Shown here: positions 60,831 through 64,000 of the stretch, one piece after another
Layout: each line of letters begins with the position of its first letter
Numbering within the stretch: the first letter of the stretch is position 1
NCBI RefSeq assembly: GCF_014839805.1
Contig: NC_051126.1
Span: 5,960,609 to 6,024,608, forward strand
Source: Manduca sexta
Lineage: Eukaryota > Arthropoda > Insecta > Lepidoptera > Sphingidae
Reading direction: 5' to 3'
DNA length: 64,000 nt
Program-made: the position numbers and the translations under genes
The notes under the pieces: model-generated
Databases searched by the model: none
What the model saw: only the letters and a program-made list of their open reading frames with translations
What the model was told of the DNA's origin: nothing

Positions 60831-63800
60831 CTAAAACCTAATACAAACACAAATTTTAATTAGAAAATTTCTTTTTAGACACTTTGAAATTTTAGATTTA
60901 GTTATACAAAAACTATATAATTACTTGTAACTAAAACCCATTCGCTATAAATTTAAAATTATTTATAAAATATTTAAATTCAATTGGAACTAGTGTTTAC
61001 CGCAAACTTGTTCCACGTAGTGTATGAATAGACAGTTAACGTTAAGAACAAATCTTTACCTATTAATTTATTGTTATTTGCACGTCACCTTGCAGTGGTA
61101 CACATTCTCGTAATATGAACATTAAAGATGAAAATATGTACAACACTCGTCACTGATATAAATATTTACACCACGTAACATAGTTTTTAAGGTTCAACGA
61201 ATATCACAGAATTTCTGTTATTCTTTCATAAGAAGCGGGGTGAACAACATACATGCATCCAAAAAGTTTATTCTTGTGTTTAATTAATAAAAATGCTTCT
61301 AACCCCGATGTATGTCGCTCAACGACCCAAAGAGGTTATAATTAACTTGCCCCTAAACGTCTATCAAGAAGATCGCGTCGCGGGAAGCTTTAAGCGCCGC
61401 AACGCATGCATGAATCATATTTGGTATATTTTATTATGAAAACAAAATATAATGTTTTCACGTCGTGGCTATATTGATCTAATCGTCGTTTACTTTTGGT
61501 GTAGTCATTATATTCATGGATTGGATCTCAGTACTTACTTAATGAAAATATGACTTTTCTAGTTAATAAATACATTTGAGAAAATTATGCTTTGTGCTCT
61601 TATCAGACTCAAGTCTTATAACATTCTAGCCTGCAACAAAATCGGGGGTTCGTAGGTGTCATGCTACACTACTTTCCCCAATTGAAATACTTGCCTCAGT
61701 TTATATTTTTCTAATATAAATAACATCCTATACAACGCGACGCGCACCCCAACCATTTCCATTAAAAATAGCTAATTTGACAGTTCGTGAATTGGCGCGC
61801 TAATTTGATTCCTGTCCTAATTGATCAGTCTCGATGAGTTTCCGAACGAAGGTCGACCAGAATTCCCTGAAGCTGTCATCAAGCATCATTCATTGTGGTT
61901 GTGATTTGGAAAGTAAATATTATTGCTAATAAGACAAATTAAATAATTGTAGGCGTGGCGGGCTGACGATAACATGTCACAGACTATGTGCGTAGTTAGT
62001 TTGTATGAAATTAAGCAGATGATTTTTAGATTGCTATTGTGCGTGATCCTAAACTTAGTGTGGAAAAATATATGTTCACTGAATTGGTCATATTCGTGTT
62101 TTCTTTTGCTTTCTCTATTCGTTGTCGTAATTTCAGACTTCATCTTTGACCAATAATAGGTACTTAGATAGGGACTACGAAATAAAATAATATTAATTTA
62201 AAATAGAAATGATTTGGTGACGATGGGTATATGACAATTAGACTAAAATATTGTTAGTTTTATTAAAATAAGAGTTCAACTTTATTGTTTTTTTTATTGT
62301 TCTATTCGACCGCTGTACAGAAACTTTAAAATTTTCATTCATAAGCTTCGCTCAATATGAATGTAAGAATAAAAGTTAAATGCTGTTACTATAATTTATA
62401 AATATAATAATAATAAAATAAATAAATTATTGTATGATAAACTGAGAAAAAGCTATTGACAACATCGTTTATTACTTTAAAGGGCATATAACACAAAAAC
62501 ATAAGATACGGCAACTAATTTGTAACATATAACGTGTTAAAACATCGTAAACATGAATCGATTAGGATTTTATCAAGTTATTTACTTGATCGTCGTTTTC
62601 CGATGGCTATAATTCACACCACACCTCAGTAAATATATTTCAGCACGACTCATTAAAATCTGTAAATAGGGTGACATCGTGATTACAAAATAAGCACATT
62701 TATTGTGTTATTTATTGATTTTCCATGTTATTTATGTGATACACGATCTGGAAGGAATCGCGTCACTGCCTAATAACAATATAAAACGGAATTCGCCTAA
62801 TATTTTAATGGCTACAATTACATAATTATTGTTAAATCTGAATTGATCTTTTGAATGGTACTAAACACCATCATTTTGATATAAAGTATAATACTACGTG
62901 ATATGCTGTATTGTCGTTATTTAAAAAAATGTATTGCTAAAGCGTAAGTTCACACATTACATTCTTGTGTATTGTGAACAAAAAAAAACTGTGACTGGAA
63001 AAAATACTTACAGCGCATTAAAGTGTATCGATCAACAAAAATATTTCTAACTAATGTGCCTATATGAAGAACAAATAGTTTTTTATCAATGATTTTAATG
63101 ATATAAAATATGATAAGATTTGCCGAAGTAAATAAACAAAACACAACTTGTTAACACAGAATTTATATTATTTACGTTTCATAAATAATTGTAACAATCA
63201 TAGTTTCTTTCTTCAATTAATTCAGAATAATAGACAAAGTAATTAGAAATTTATATTTCTTCTTACTATGTTGAGTTGATATTTATCATACGATAACTAA
63301 AGAATGGCTTTTTTTAAATTAATTTATGTGATTCAAATAACTATGGTCGTATATTTTATATAGCTGTATTTAACCTCCCAATAATATTGTTGATTAAAAT
63401 ATATATATAAAGTAAGAATTTTCGAGCCGTTGTACGATAAAATATAGGTGTTTGTTTACTATCTCTAAGAGTTAACTTCAAACAATCCTTCAGACAATTT
63501 GATTTTGATAAAAACTGTTTTCATACATACATTTCACAGTCCTTGTGTTATAATTTGTAAGGAAAATGAATCATTAAAAACAGTATCAATTGGAGAATTA
63601 CCCTCTGTATAAATGCCTGGCCATACAAATCAAATGAATAAAATGCTTTATTCATCACGAAGGCGAATATGGTTACGCTTATGATAAATCAAGTGTACAT
63701 GAGAATATTTAATTATTACCCAAAATAAGTCGCTTATATAACTACTGACATTTTATAATGGATATAGAATAAATGAAAGAGTACAAAAATAATCAAAGAA

Positions 63801-64000
63801 GCCAGCCCGGGCTGGCAGGAAAAATGAATCATTATTTAAATGATAAAGGCAAAAAAAACACTTCAACCTAAACGACAGTCCCTAAGAATGATAACTTTGT
63901 GGTCCTAGGTTGCTTGTAGAACCAACTTATGTTAATAAGCCCGTTTACAAGTGTATTCCGAATAAAACTTCACCGGGTGTGAAACTCCATCTTTCTTCAA
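60831..64000. other. Intergenic or upstream DNA, nothing certain
   Basis: AT-rich, with only short chance reading frames. A good - strand donor (GCGCT|GTAAGTATT) lies near 63011 and could end an untranslated first exon of the Kir gene farther upstream, but no coding or promoter evidence supports it. No repeat family was firmly recognised. Confidence 0.5.

Noticed and set aside
61974..62156. Hydrophobic 60-codon frame resembling a small membrane protein
   Set aside because: Short, AT-rich, with an overlapping antisense frame and no other support. Hydrophobicity is expected from T-rich codons.

Overview
The window looks like lepidopteran (moth or butterfly) nuclear DNA. It is AT-rich, and its genes are split by long introns with GT-AG borders. 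It carries lepidopteran-type interspersed repeats: Helitron-like elements with a GCGGGC-GAA-GC hairpin near a CTAG end, a tRNA-derived SINE and a short MITE. I cannot name the species.

The window holds two inward-rectifier potassium channel (Kir, insect Irk family) genes lying tail to tail. The first is on the + strand from about 5.4 kb, or from 34.8 kb for a second promoter, to about 49.2 kb. I reconstruct its coding exons at 21021-21397 (long N-terminus) or 35246-35343 (short N-terminus), then 40106-40550, then one of two alternative exons (41461-41640 or 41861-42040), then 42931-43120, 44791-44915, 46980-47085, 47437-47815 and 47979-48057. All junction phases agree. The products are 626 or 533 residues. 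The exon at 35246 has an arthropod initiator plus a correctly spaced DPE upstream, so it probably has its own promoter.

The second gene is on the - strand from about 60.7 kb down to 54.5 or 50.7 kb. One exon (60119-59062) encodes nearly the whole channel core, which the first gene splits over five exons. A tiny first exon (60629-60604) supplies nine residues. Two candidate last exons (54622-54519 and 51164-50896) both fit the open phase-1 donor and would give 395 or 450 residues.

Both proteins have the Kir plan: a cytosolic N-terminus, TM1, a pore loop with TIGYG, TM2, a basic PIP2-binding segment and an immunoglobulin-like cytosolic domain. They could form homo- or heterotetramers that carry K+ in epithelia such as Malpighian tubule and salivary gland; this role is inferred from the family. 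The most interesting points are the tandem alternative exons that swap the PIP2-binding segment, the loss of classical rectification residues (most marked in the - strand gene), and the sharp difference in intron number between the two neighbours.

The rest is intron or intergenic DNA: 1-5.4 kb, the 15-kb intron 5.9-20.9 kb, the 18.7-kb intron 21.4-40.1 kb, the gap 49.2-50.7 kb, the introns of the - strand gene, and 60.8-64 kb. I find no other convincing protein gene, no structural tRNA or rRNA, and no CRISPR array there.
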